NCBI GenBank assembly: GCA_963776505.1
Contig: CAVZNH010000077.1
Span: 114,202 to 178,201 of the forward strand
Direction of reading: 5' to 3'
Length of the DNA stretch: 64,000 nucleotides
Origin: JAMXLO01 sp963776505
Lineage (GTDB): Bacteria > Pseudomonadota > Alphaproteobacteria > Acetobacterales > Acetobacteraceae
The stretch's first letter is position 1. Every line of letters begins with the position of its first letter. A model generated the notes under the pieces. That model had not been told where the DNA came from and did no database searches. It saw nothing but the letters and a program-made list of their open reading frames with translations. This document shows, in pieces, positions 25,897 through 33,506 of the stretch. The translations under genes and the position numbers were made by a program.

Positions 25897-27087
25897 ATGC
25901 AGACAGAACCGACCACGATCGAGCCCTGGCCCAGCGCGCTTGGCGGCCTGATCGCCCTGGCCACCGCGCTCGGCATCGGCCGCTTCGTCTATACGCCCAT
26001 CCTGCCGGCAATGATCACGGCACTGGGTCTCGGCAGGTCCTCCGCCGGCCTGATCGCTTCCGCCAACTTTCTCGGCTACCTGTTCGGCGCCTTGCTGGCG
26101 GCCCGGCCAAATCTGCCGGGATCCCGCCACCGCTGGCTGGTCGGCTGTCTCGCCGTCAGCGCGGTCACGACCGGCGGTATGGGGTTGGCACAATCCCTGT
26201 TGCCCTTCCTGGTCCTTCGCTTCCTCGGCGGCGCCGCGAGTGCCGTCGTTCTGGTCGTCGCGACTGCGGTGGTCCTGGAGCATCTCACGGAAGCGCGCCG
26301 CCCTGAGCTGTCAGCACTCCATTTTGCCGGCGTGGGCATCGGAATTGCCGCATCTGCCATCCTTGTCGCCGCGTTGACCAGCGCCGGCTGCTCGTGGCGA
26401 TCGCTGTGGCTCAGCAGCGGACTGCTGTCGCTCGCGGGGACGCTCGCTGCGGCGCTGCTGATACGCCCTGGCGCGGCGCACGCAGCGCCAGCGGCGCGGC
26501 CACACGCCCGACCTGCGACCGATCCACGTCTGCGCCGTTTCATCACCGCCTATGGGCTGTTCGGCTTCGGCTACGTGATCACCGCCACCTTCATCGTGAT
26601 CATCGTCCGCGGCACGCCCGCGACCCACGCCCTGGAGCCCGAAATCTGGGTCGCGTTCGGCCTGGCCGCGGCGCCATCCGTCGTCCTGTGGACATCGATC
26701 TCCACACGCCTCGGCATTCCGATGACCTTCGCCCTGGCTTGTGTGGTCGAGGCCGGCGGTGTGCTGGCCAGTGTCGCCTGGCCCACCGTGACCGGCGTGT
26801 TCATCGCCGCAGTCCTCGTAGGTGGGACCTTCATGGGGCTCACCGCTCTGGGCCTGGTGCAGGCGCGCACCCTGGCAACGGGTAATCCACACCGAGCGCT
26901 GGCTCTGATGACCACCGCCTTCGGCCTGGGCCAGATCGTCGGGCCAACCTTCGCCGGCGTCGTGTCGGATGCCCTGGGGAGTTTCACCGTGCCGTCGATC
27001 GCGGCGGCAGCCGCATTGCTGATCGCCGGTGGCCTGACGCTACTTCACGGCAGACGCCGCATCCTCATCCAGCGTGCGGCGCAGTAG
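25897..27087 (+). CDS. YbfB/YjiJ family MFS transporter
   Basis: A 396-residue, 12-segment major facilitator of the YbfB/YjiJ group. Start at 25897 (MQTEPTTIEPWPSALGGLIALATALGIGRFVYTPILPAMI); GIGRF-YTPILP is the family's first-helix signature. A hydrophilic central loop around residue 200 separates the two six-helix halves. Probably an efflux pump controlled by the divergent LysR protein. Its last 48 bases overlap the convergent uracil-DNA-glycosylase-like gene. Confidence 0.9.
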   Translation: MQTEPTTIEPWPSALGGLIALATALGIGRFVYTPILPAMITALGLGRSSAGLIASANFLGYLFGALLAARPNLPGSRHRWLVGCLAVSAVTTGGMGLAQSLLPFLVLRFLGGAASAVVLVVATAVVLEHLTEARRPELSALHFAGVGIGIAASAILVAALTSAGCSWRSLWLSSGLLSLAGTLAAALLIRPGAAHAAPAARPHARPATDPRLRRFITAYGLFGFGYVITATFIVIIVRGTPATHALEPEIWVAFGLAAAPSVVLWTSISTRLGIPMTFALACVVEAGGVLASVAWPTVTGVFIAAVLVGGTFMGLTALGLVQARTLATGNPHRALALMTTAFGLGQIVGPTFAGVVSDALGSFTVPSIAAAAALLIAGGLTLLHGRRRILIQRAAQ

Positions 27088-27831
27088 CTGGAGATCCTCC
27101 CACGCGGCGCGCCGATTGCTCGGGTCACGCATCAGCTCCGCGGCACTGAACGTGGGCAGCGCCGGCAGCACCAGCGACGCGCCCGGCACCGTGACATCCA
27201 ACCACGCCCCGCGCGGCCTGCGGCGCGAGGTGGCCTGTGGCAGCAGCGACCGTGCGGTGAGCAGTCCCATCAGCAGCAGCCGGCGCGGCGCGACCAGAGC
27301 GATCAGCCGATGCAGGAACGGCAGACACACCGCCAGTTCCGCGGGGCTGGGCGGTCGGTCGCCAGGTGGCCGCCACGGGATCAGCGGTGTCAGCATGAGC
27401 CTGCCGCGCTCCAGCGCGATCGCGGCGAGCATCCGGTCCAGATAGGCACCTGCCGCCCCGGCGAACGCCGAGCCAGACCGGTCATCGTCCGCCGCCGGCG
27501 GCTCGCCGATCAGCAGCAATGTCGCCGCCGGATCGCCCTCGGCGAACACCAGGTTGCTGGCAGTGTCGCGCAAGCCGCACCCGTCGAACGCCGCAATGGC
27601 GCCCCGCAGCTCCTCCAGCGTTCCCGCCGCGCCAGCGCATTGCAGCGCGCGCTCCACCGCGGAAGCGCGCGCAACGGCAGGAGGAGCAGCAACAACGTGT
27701 CTCTCTCCCTCCCCTTGCGGGAGGGGGGCGGGGGGAGGGGGCGCCGCAAGCATCCGATCCACCGGCGCATCCTCCAGCGCCTCATCCGCCCCCCACTCGA
27801 TCTGCAATCTCAACGCACTGAGCGCATCCAT
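27040..27831 (-). CDS. Family 4-like uracil-DNA glycosylase with a repeat-derived insert
   Basis: A 263-residue protein of the family 4 uracil-DNA glycosylase superfamily: LLLIGEPPAADDDRSGSAFAGAAGAYLDRML (motif A region), LTPLIPWRPPGDRPPSPAELAVCLPFL and LLLMGLLTARSLL. Of the four Cys ligands of the classical 4Fe-4S cluster only the equivalents in FDGCGL and ELAVCLPFL remain; the Cys before RPPGxR is Trp, so the cluster is probably absent. Residues about 30-43 (APPPPAPLPQGEGE) are encoded by a G/C-rich palindromic repeat and lie in a variable N-terminal linker, so they should not disturb the fold. Confidence 0.82.
   Translation of the reverse strand: MDALSALRLQIEWGADEALEDAPVDRMLAAPPPPAPLPQGEGERHVVAAPPAVARASAVERALQCAGAAGTLEELRGAIAAFDGCGLRDTASNLVFAEGDPAATLLLIGEPPAADDDRSGSAFAGAAGAYLDRMLAAIALERGRLMLTPLIPWRPPGDRPPSPAELAVCLPFLHRLIALVAPRRLLLMGLLTARSLLPQATSRRRPRGAWLDVTVPGASLVLPALPTFSAAELMRDPSNRRAAWEDLQLLRRTLDEDAASAVK
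27703..27741. repeat. Palindromic repeat inserted in frame within a gene
   Basis: CTCCCTCCCCTTGCGGGAGG plus a G-rich arm, the same element as at 8938-8977, but here inside the uracil-DNA-glycosylase-like gene, translated as PPPPAPLPQGEGER without breaking the frame. Confidence 0.75.
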
Positions 27832-27840
27832 CCCGCGCTG

Positions 27841-28770
27841 CTACTCCGCCGCCTCGGCGTGTGCATAGTCGATCGGCTCCGCGCACCACCCCTCGCGCCG
27901 AAACCGCCAATAAGCATCATGCAGCCGCTCGGTCACCGGACCCGGCCGATCGTTCCCCAAAATCCGCTCGTCCAGCCGCGTCACGCCCATCACCCCGCCA
28001 GCGGTCGACGAAATGAACACCTCATCCGCATTGCGCAGCTCCTCCAGCGGCACCGTCCGCACCTCGCAGCGCAGCCCGAGCTTCTCGCACAACTGGATCA
28101 CCGATAACCGCGTGATCCCCTCCAGCACGCCGCGATCCGGCGTCGCCACCACGCCATCGGTCACCGCGAACACATTGAACCCCGGCCCCTCCGTCACATT
28201 GCCCTCCAGATCGAGCAGCACCGGATTGTCCGCCCCCTTGTCCTGCGCCTCGAACAGCGCCCGCGTCATGTCCGCCCAATGAAAATTCTTCGCCCGCGGA
28301 TTGACGCACACCTCGGGAATGCGCGGCGTCGACGCGACAATGAGATGCACGCCGCGCTCGATCACCTCGCGCGGCATGAGCCAGACATACGGCACCGCGA
28401 ACGCCAGCAGATAATTCCGCGCATTCGACGGATGCCGCCGCACACTCGGCGGCGCCGCGCCGCGCAGACAATCCATCGCGACATACGCCTCGCGCAGCCC
28501 GGTCCGCCGCACCAGCTCGTGCAGCACGCCCCTTATGTCGTCATCGCTCTCGCGCGGCGCGAGTCGCATCCAGTCCATCGACGCACGGAACCGCCGCATG
28601 TGGTCGTCCAGCTTGAAGAACGCGCCGTCCCACACGCTCACCACATCATACGTCACATCCGACCGGCGATAGCCCCAGTCGGTGACCGGGATCATCGCCT
28701 CGGCCACCGGCATGAAGCGGCCGTCAACATAAGCGGCGCCGGCGGGCCACATTGCGGCGGTTGCGGACAT
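27841..28770 (-). CDS. Class IV (fold type IV) aminotransferase, (R)-amine transaminase-like
   Basis: A 309-residue PLP enzyme. The catalytic Lys is in VNPRAKNFHWADMTRAL; phosphate-binding and product motifs are GNVTEGPGFNVFAV, LEGITRLSVIQLCEKLG and ISSTAGGVMGVTRLD. The N-terminal part VTDWGYRRSDVTYDVVSVWDGAFFKLDDHMRRF strongly recalls (R)-selective omega-transaminases, in which SD-TY-V-VW-G-FRLDDH is characteristic, more than branched-chain or D-alanine aminotransferases. Physiological substrate unknown. Divergent from a cupin gene; 9 bases downstream of it begins the glycosylase gene on the same strand. Confidence 0.85.
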   Translation of the reverse strand: MSATAAMWPAGAAYVDGRFMPVAEAMIPVTDWGYRRSDVTYDVVSVWDGAFFKLDDHMRRFRASMDWMRLAPRESDDDIRGVLHELVRRTGLREAYVAMDCLRGAAPPSVRRHPSNARNYLLAFAVPYVWLMPREVIERGVHLIVASTPRIPEVCVNPRAKNFHWADMTRALFEAQDKGADNPVLLDLEGNVTEGPGFNVFAVTDGVVATPDRGVLEGITRLSVIQLCEKLGLRCEVRTVPLEELRNADEVFISSTAGGVMGVTRLDERILGNDRPGPVTERLHDAYWRFRREGWCAEPIDYAHAEAAE

Positions 28771-28813
28771 CGTGTCGGCTCCTTCCCTGGATCACCGCGG
28801 AATGGAGACACGC

Positions 28814-29302
28814 ATGAACGATTTCGCCAAGGGGCATGTCGTCGTGCTCGGCCCGGACGAGGGCGAGTCCTTCTGGCAGCCGCTGCCCTCGCGCGGCTAC
28901 ATCGTCAACAAGCTGACGCCGTACAACACGCCGTACGACAACTTCTCGCTGGGCATCCAGGTACTGGAGCCGGGCGCGCATATCCGCCGCCACGCGCATG
29001 AGCGCCAGCACGAGGTGCTGTTCTGCTACGCGGGCGAGGGCTGGGCGGAGGTGGACGGCCAGCGCCACACGGTGCAGCCGGAGACCACGCTGCTGATCGG
29101 CCGCGCCGCCTGGCACACCGTGCACAACACCGGCAACACGCAGATGCGCCTGTTGTGGATGATCGCGCCGGCCGGCCTCGAGGACTGGTTCCGCGCCATC
29201 GGCCGCCCGCGCCGTCCAGGCGAGGCGATGCCGCCGCCGTTCGAGCGTCCCGCGGATGTCGCCGAGATCCAGGCGCGGCAGCGGTTCGTGCGGGAGGGGT
29301 AG
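28814..29302 (+). CDS. Single-domain cupin protein
   Basis: About 162 residues, start ATG at 28814 (MNDFAKGHVVVLGPDEGESFWQPLPSRGY) with GGAGAC 6 bases upstream. Cupin motif 1 LEPGAHIRRHAHERQHEVLFCYAGEG supplies two His and a Glu; motif 2 TLLIGRAAWHTVHNTGN supplies the third His. A small metal-dependent binding protein or dioxygenase. Divergent from the transaminase gene, with which it may share a role in amine or amino-acid metabolism. Confidence 0.85.
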   Translation: MNDFAKGHVVVLGPDEGESFWQPLPSRGYIVNKLTPYNTPYDNFSLGIQVLEPGAHIRRHAHERQHEVLFCYAGEGWAEVDGQRHTVQPETTLLIGRAAWHTVHNTGNTQMRLLWMIAPAGLEDWFRAIGRPRRPGEAMPPPFERPADVAEIQARQRFVREG

Positions 29303-29311
29303 GGACGGGCG

Positions 29312-30704
29312 CTAACTTGAGCGCGCTGGCCTGCCTCCGATCGTCATGGCCGGGCTTGGCCCGACCATCCACGTCTTTCTCGCCCACTGCATCGCCTCGC
29401 GCTCGGGCCGGATCAGCGCCATTCCAACAATGCCACCAACCAGCATGATGACCCCGCAGATCATGAACCCCGTGTTGAAGCCGTCGAGCGGGGTCGCCGC
29501 GTTCTCGATGAGACTGCCCATGACGTAGGGCGCCAACAGCCCCGCCGACGTGCCGACCGCGGTGCCGATCGCCAGCAGCGCCCCACGCTGTGCGGCTGGA
29601 GTGATTTCGCCAACCACCGCATTGCTGATGACATAGATGACCGACGGCAACGCAATCCCGATCGTCGTCAGCGCGATCTTGATGGGCACTCCCGGCAGGT
29701 ACGGCATAAGCACCAGCGCCACGCCCCCCAGCGCAACGCAGCTGCCGCCCAGGATACCGCGCGCCACGCGGCTCGATGACCCGCGAGCGAGCAGTCGCTG
29801 CGAATACCAGCCGGCGGCAAGCATGGCGACCACGCTGGCACTTGCCGGAAGCGGCCCCAGCAAGCCGATCGCACTCTGCGTCAGGCCAAGCCCCTTGATC
29901 AGAAACGCGCCCTGCCAGGACAGCGCCTGCGACAAGCCCCATTGGGCCCCGAATGCCGCGCACCAGCTCGCCAGCATCGTCGGGCTGAGCACCAACTTCC
30001 CGTAGCTGACCCGCTGGGGTGTCGGCACCGCTCCGGTTGGCGGCGTCCGATGCGAGCGAGCCCTCGCGGCCAAGCGCCAGCCACGCCGCGGTCCAGACGA
30101 GACCGGCGATGCCGAGTACCCCGAAGGCCCAATGCCACGAATAATGCACGATGATAAAATTGAGCAGCGGCAACGCCACCATGACGCCGATGGCGCCACC
30201 CTGCAGGATGACCGCGGTCGGCAACGTGCGTAGCTCATTGGGAAACCACTGGTACGCCGAATGCAATGCCACCGGAGCGGCCGGCCCCTCACCCGCACCG
30301 AGCGCAATTCTGCAGGCCACCAGTGTCCCGAACCCCGCAGCACCCATCATGGGAAACTGCGTCAGCGCCCAGACCAGACCCATCGCCACCAACACCCAAC
30401 GCGTCTGCACGCGGTTGACGACAAAGCCTGTGACGACCGCCGACAGCGCGAAGAGCAGGTAGAAGCTCGAACCGACCAGCCCGAACTCGCTCGGACTGAG
30501 CTTCAGTTCCTGCATGATCGGAACAGCGGCGATCCCGATCACCGTCTTGTCGGCGAAATTGATCAACATGAACGAAAACAGCAGCGCGACGATCAGCCAG
30601 GCCCCCTTCGGCGTCCGCGTGCGATCCATGGTGGTGGCCCCGCCAGGCCGGACGGCGGTTTCCTGAACTTCGACGCCGGTAGACCGAAAAGCCTGGACAC
30701 TCAT
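29312..30704 (-). pseudogene. MFS transporter (ACS-like), one frameshift; C-terminus runs into a dispersed repeat
   Basis: Major facilitator. From 30704 (MSVQAFRSTG) or, more family-like, 30629 (MDRTRTPKGAWLIVALLFSFMLINFADKTVIG) the first six helices are normal: MFS signature NRVQTRWVLVAMG, RIALGAGEGPAAPVALHSAYQWFP. Near 30030 the frame changes by one base and the second half (YGKLVLSPTMLASWCAAFGAQWG to LVGGIVGMALIRPEREAM) continues in the other frame. The last residues KTWMVGPSPAMTIG are encoded by the repeat at 29341-29385. Divergent from a TetR gene across an array of GGTACC sites, so probably an exporter or importer under TetR control. Confidence 0.8.
29341..29385. repeat. Dispersed palindromic repeat (GGCCGGGCTTGGCCCGACC type)
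   Basis: TCATGGCCGGGCTTGGCCCG followed by ACCATCCACGTCTTTCT. Read on the minus strand this is the same core, GACGTGGATGGTCGGGCCAAG and CCCGGCCATGACGA, as in the longer repeats at 57196 and 62282. It supplies the stop-proximal coding sequence of the MFS gene. Confidence 0.75.
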
Positions 30705-30728
30705 GGTGGCCTCATTGCAGCATTGACA

Positions 30729-30770
30729 GGTACCCATCGGTACCCACACCATATGGTACTGTCGGGTACC
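30729..30770. promoter_or_regulatory. Array of GGTACC-type sites, probable TetR operator
   Basis: In the 91-base gap between the divergent MFS and tetR genes lie GGTACCC (30729), GGTACCC (30739), GGTACT (about 30755) and GGGTACC (30764), the last two as GGTACTGTCGGGTACC. Such regularly spaced palindromic sites are typical binding targets for the adjacent TetR regulator, which would repress both genes. Confidence 0.65.
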
Positions 30771-30795
30771 AGGGCAACGGTGATTTTCACGGACC

Positions 30796-31443
30796 ATGAA
30801 AAAGCCCATCAACCCCGCTCCAGCCGCGCCCGACAACCAAATGCGCGAGCGCATCCTCGGCGCCGCATTCAAGGCATTCACCGAGGACGGTTACGCCGCT
30901 ACCAGCACGCTCGATATCGCGACGCGCGCCAAAGTCTCAAAGCGTGATCTCTATGCCAATTTCGGCAGCAAGCACGCGATGCTTGTCGCCTGCATCAAAG
31001 GCCGCGCCGATCGAATGCGGCTGGCTCGGGACCTGCCTGCCCCACACACCCGGCAGATGCTTGCGTCAACACTCACCGCCTTTGCGACCAACCTCGTGCG
31101 TGAGACGTCGCACCCGACAGTCATCGCCATGTTCCGCCTGGCGATCGCTGAGGCGACACGTTCCCCGGAGATTGCCAAAACTCTCGACCTGGCCGGTCCC
31201 GCAGCCACGCGCGGCACGCTCGCCGGATTATTGGCGAGCGCCCAATCGACCGGGCTTATAGGTAAGGGAGAGCCAGCGGAGATGGCGAGGCAATTCCTGG
31301 GTCTTCTCTGGGAGGTCCTGATGGTCGGTCTGCTGCTGGGGGTTGCCGCGACGCCCGCACCGGCCGAGGCCGCCCGACGGGCGACCAAGGCGACGGCCGC
31401 ATTTATGCGGCTGCATCCGGATCTCGCCACGGACCTTCCATAA
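30796..31443 (+). CDS. TetR/AcrR family transcriptional regulator
   Basis: A 215-residue TetR protein. N-terminal HTH RERILGAAFKAFTEDGYAATSTLDIATRAKVSKRDLYANFGSKHAML (about 17-63), C-terminal domain of the TetR_C_7/AefR-like type ending AARRATKATAAFMRLHPD. Divergent from the MFS gene. The final ~240 bases, including the stop, are repeated in degenerate form at 36778-37016, so this gene has been partially duplicated. A further 176 bases downstream up to the next gene hold nothing I can identify. Confidence 0.9.
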   Translation: MKKPINPAPAAPDNQMRERILGAAFKAFTEDGYAATSTLDIATRAKVSKRDLYANFGSKHAMLVACIKGRADRMRLARDLPAPHTRQMLASTLTAFATNLVRETSHPTVIAMFRLAIAEATRSPEIAKTLDLAGPAATRGTLAGLLASAQSTGLIGKGEPAEMARQFLGLLWEVLMVGLLLGVAATPAPAEAARRATKATAAFMRLHPDLATDLP

Positions 31444-31619
31444 AGGAGCTTATGGGGCTTCCGCGCACTCGCGCGGTGTCAGCGAAACCACAAGATGTTG
31501 AATCGAGGGTCTAAGGCGCTGGCTGGCTTCTACGGCCGAATTTGTCTCCAAAGGCGATGACATGCGACTATTGCTCGATCGAGCAGCAGTTGTTCTCAAA
31601 CTGAATGTGGAGGATTGGA

Positions 31620-32567
31620 ATGGCACCGTCAGGAGGCGCCGGCGCCGCGCTTGATGATCCGTTACCGTCCTGGTGCGAGGGTGCGGCGAAGAGCGCGATC
31701 TTGGATTTCGTCGCGCGTGTCACGACAGCGGACAGCCCCGACTACGTGAAACCGGAAGAGCGTATTGCCACCTTCGACAATGACGGAACGCTCTGGGCCG
31801 AGCAGCCCTATTATATACAGCTCGCCTTTGCTCTCGACCAAATCAAGGCACGGGCGCCACAACACCCGGAATGGCAGAGCAGGGAACCCTTCAAGTCGGC
31901 GCTGGCGGGCGATGCGAAGTCGATATTGACCGGCGGCGAGCGCGCGCTCCTAGAGATTGTCGCAGCCGCGCATTTCGGCATGACGACGGAGGAATTCGAG
32001 GCGGAGGTGCGTGCGTGGCTAACAACGGCGCGCCATCCAGCGACCAACAGGCCCTATACCGAAATGGTGTTCCAGCCGATGCTGGAGTTGCTCACTTATC
32101 TCCGTGCCAGCGGCTTCAAGACTTTCATCGTCTCGGGAGGCGGCGTCGAATTCATGCGGACCTTCGCCGAAAGGACCTACGGTGTGCCACCTGAGCAGGT
32201 GGTCGGTAGCAGTGGCAAGCTGAAGTTCGAAATGAGAGACGGCAAGCCGATTTTGATCAAGTTGTCCGAGGTTGATTTTATCAACGACAACGTTGGGAAG
32301 CCCGTCGCTATCCAGCAGCATATCGGGCGTCGCCCGATTGCTGCCTTCGGCAATTCCGATGGTGACCTGGAGATGCTTCAATGGACGACCGCTGGAGAAG
32401 GCGCCCGGCTCGCGCTGCTCGTCCACCACACCGACGGAATTCGGGAATGGGCCTATGACCATTCCTATTTCGGGCGTCTGGACAAGGCGCTCGAGGAAGC
32501 AAATACGAACCGCTGGGTGGTTGCCGATATGAAAAACGACTGGCAGCGCGTGTTTCCGTTCGAATGA
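31620..32567 (+). CDS. HAD superfamily phosphatase-like hydrolase
   Basis: About 315 residues; start at 31620 (MAPSGGAGAALDDPLPSW), preceded by GGAGG at the right distance. HAD motif I RIATFDNDGTLWAEQPYY, motif II FKTFIVSGGGVEFM, motif III Lys about KPVAIQQHIGRRP, motif IV AFGNSDGDLEML. This matches the phosphoserine-phosphatase-like group annotated as haloacid dehalogenase-like hydrolase. No clear signal peptide. Followed 34 bases later by a Tat-exported 2H phosphoesterase on the same strand, so the two are probably one transcription unit. Confidence 0.85.
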   Translation: MAPSGGAGAALDDPLPSWCEGAAKSAILDFVARVTTADSPDYVKPEERIATFDNDGTLWAEQPYYIQLAFALDQIKARAPQHPEWQSREPFKSALAGDAKSILTGGERALLEIVAAAHFGMTTEEFEAEVRAWLTTARHPATNRPYTEMVFQPMLELLTYLRASGFKTFIVSGGGVEFMRTFAERTYGVPPEQVVGSSGKLKFEMRDGKPILIKLSEVDFINDNVGKPVAIQQHIGRRPIAAFGNSDGDLEMLQWTTAGEGARLALLVHHTDGIREWAYDHSYFGRLDKALEEANTNRWVVADMKNDWQRVFPFE

Positions 32568-32601
32568 CGGAGATAGCCGGACGAACAATAGGAGGTGATC
32601 A

Positions 32602-33363
32602 ATGACATTCCTGGCTTCCGATGATCCGAGCCGACGCCGTGTGCTGGGGTCCCTCGCGGCAATTCCGGCAATCCAGGCACTTCACGGCAGAACCGCCGCG
32701 CAGGCACAGACGGCCGCGGTGACGCCAGACCATGTCACGGCGATCGACATCGCGCTGGAGCCGGACGCGACGATGATCCAGCATGCGAAAGCTGCGAACG
32801 CGCGGTTGCTCAAAGTGTTCCCGAAAGGATTCGCGTTGGACGCGACGCATCACCCGCACGTCTCGATGCTTCAGCAGTTCGCCCGCACGGCCGACCTCGA
32901 CAAGGTCTACGCCGCAGCAGCCGGCGTGTTCCTCAAGGAAAAGCCACTCGGGTGGAAGTTGAGAGCAATCAAATACTACTATATTCCCAGCCCGCCGCTC
33001 GGTCTCGCCGGCATCGTCGTCGAGCCGACCGACGATTTGCATAGGCTGCAGAAAGCCTTGATCGACGCCGTCTCGCCGTTCACGGTGAACAGCGGAACAC
33101 CCGCAGCGTTCTTCTCGACCGAGGCGGGCCGCGACATACAACCGTTCCTGCTGGAGTACGTGGCCAACTTCGTGACGATCGCGGCCGGCGAGAAGTTCAA
33201 TCCGCATGTCACGATCGGTGTCGGCACCGAAGCCTACCTGAACCGCATGCTTGCCGAACCGTTCGAGGCGTTCGCGTTCTCCCCGGCAGGCGCATCGGTC
33301 TATCATCTCGGAAGCTTCGGCACGGCCCGTAAGGAGCTCAAGGCCCTGCCGACGCTGCCATGA
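32602..33363 (+). CDS. Tat-exported 2H phosphoesterase superfamily protein
   Basis: A 253-residue protein with a twin-arginine signal (SRRRVLGSLAAIPAIQAL, cut near AQA/QT). The mature part carries two H-x-[ST] motifs in equivalent contexts: HHPHVSMLQQF near residue 93 and FNPHVTIGVG near residue 195, the signature of the 2H superfamily (RNA ligase/cyclic phosphodiesterase fold). Spacing of about 100 residues between them is as expected. Cofactor use is unknown; Tat export suggests folding in the cytoplasm or a bound cofactor. Preceded by GGAGGTG 7 bases before the ATG. Name of substrate cannot be inferred. Confidence 0.8.
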   Translation: MTFLASDDPSRRRVLGSLAAIPAIQALHGRTAAQAQTAAVTPDHVTAIDIALEPDATMIQHAKAANARLLKVFPKGFALDATHHPHVSMLQQFARTADLDKVYAAAAGVFLKEKPLGWKLRAIKYYYIPSPPLGLAGIVVEPTDDLHRLQKALIDAVSPFTVNSGTPAAFFSTEAGRDIQPFLLEYVANFVTIAAGEKFNPHVTIGVGTEAYLNRMLAEPFEAFAFSPAGASVYHLGSFGTARKELKALPTLP

Positions 33364-33506
33364 TAGCGGCGCAACTTACCATATACCATCTTGCGCGGCG
33401 CGCGTGTTGCGAAAACCAAGAAATGTGCGACAGAGGAAACTTGCCGCCTTCTCTGGAATTTGCCGATATTCAACGGAATTGTGCAACAAGTGAGGCCGCC
33501 CTTCCG

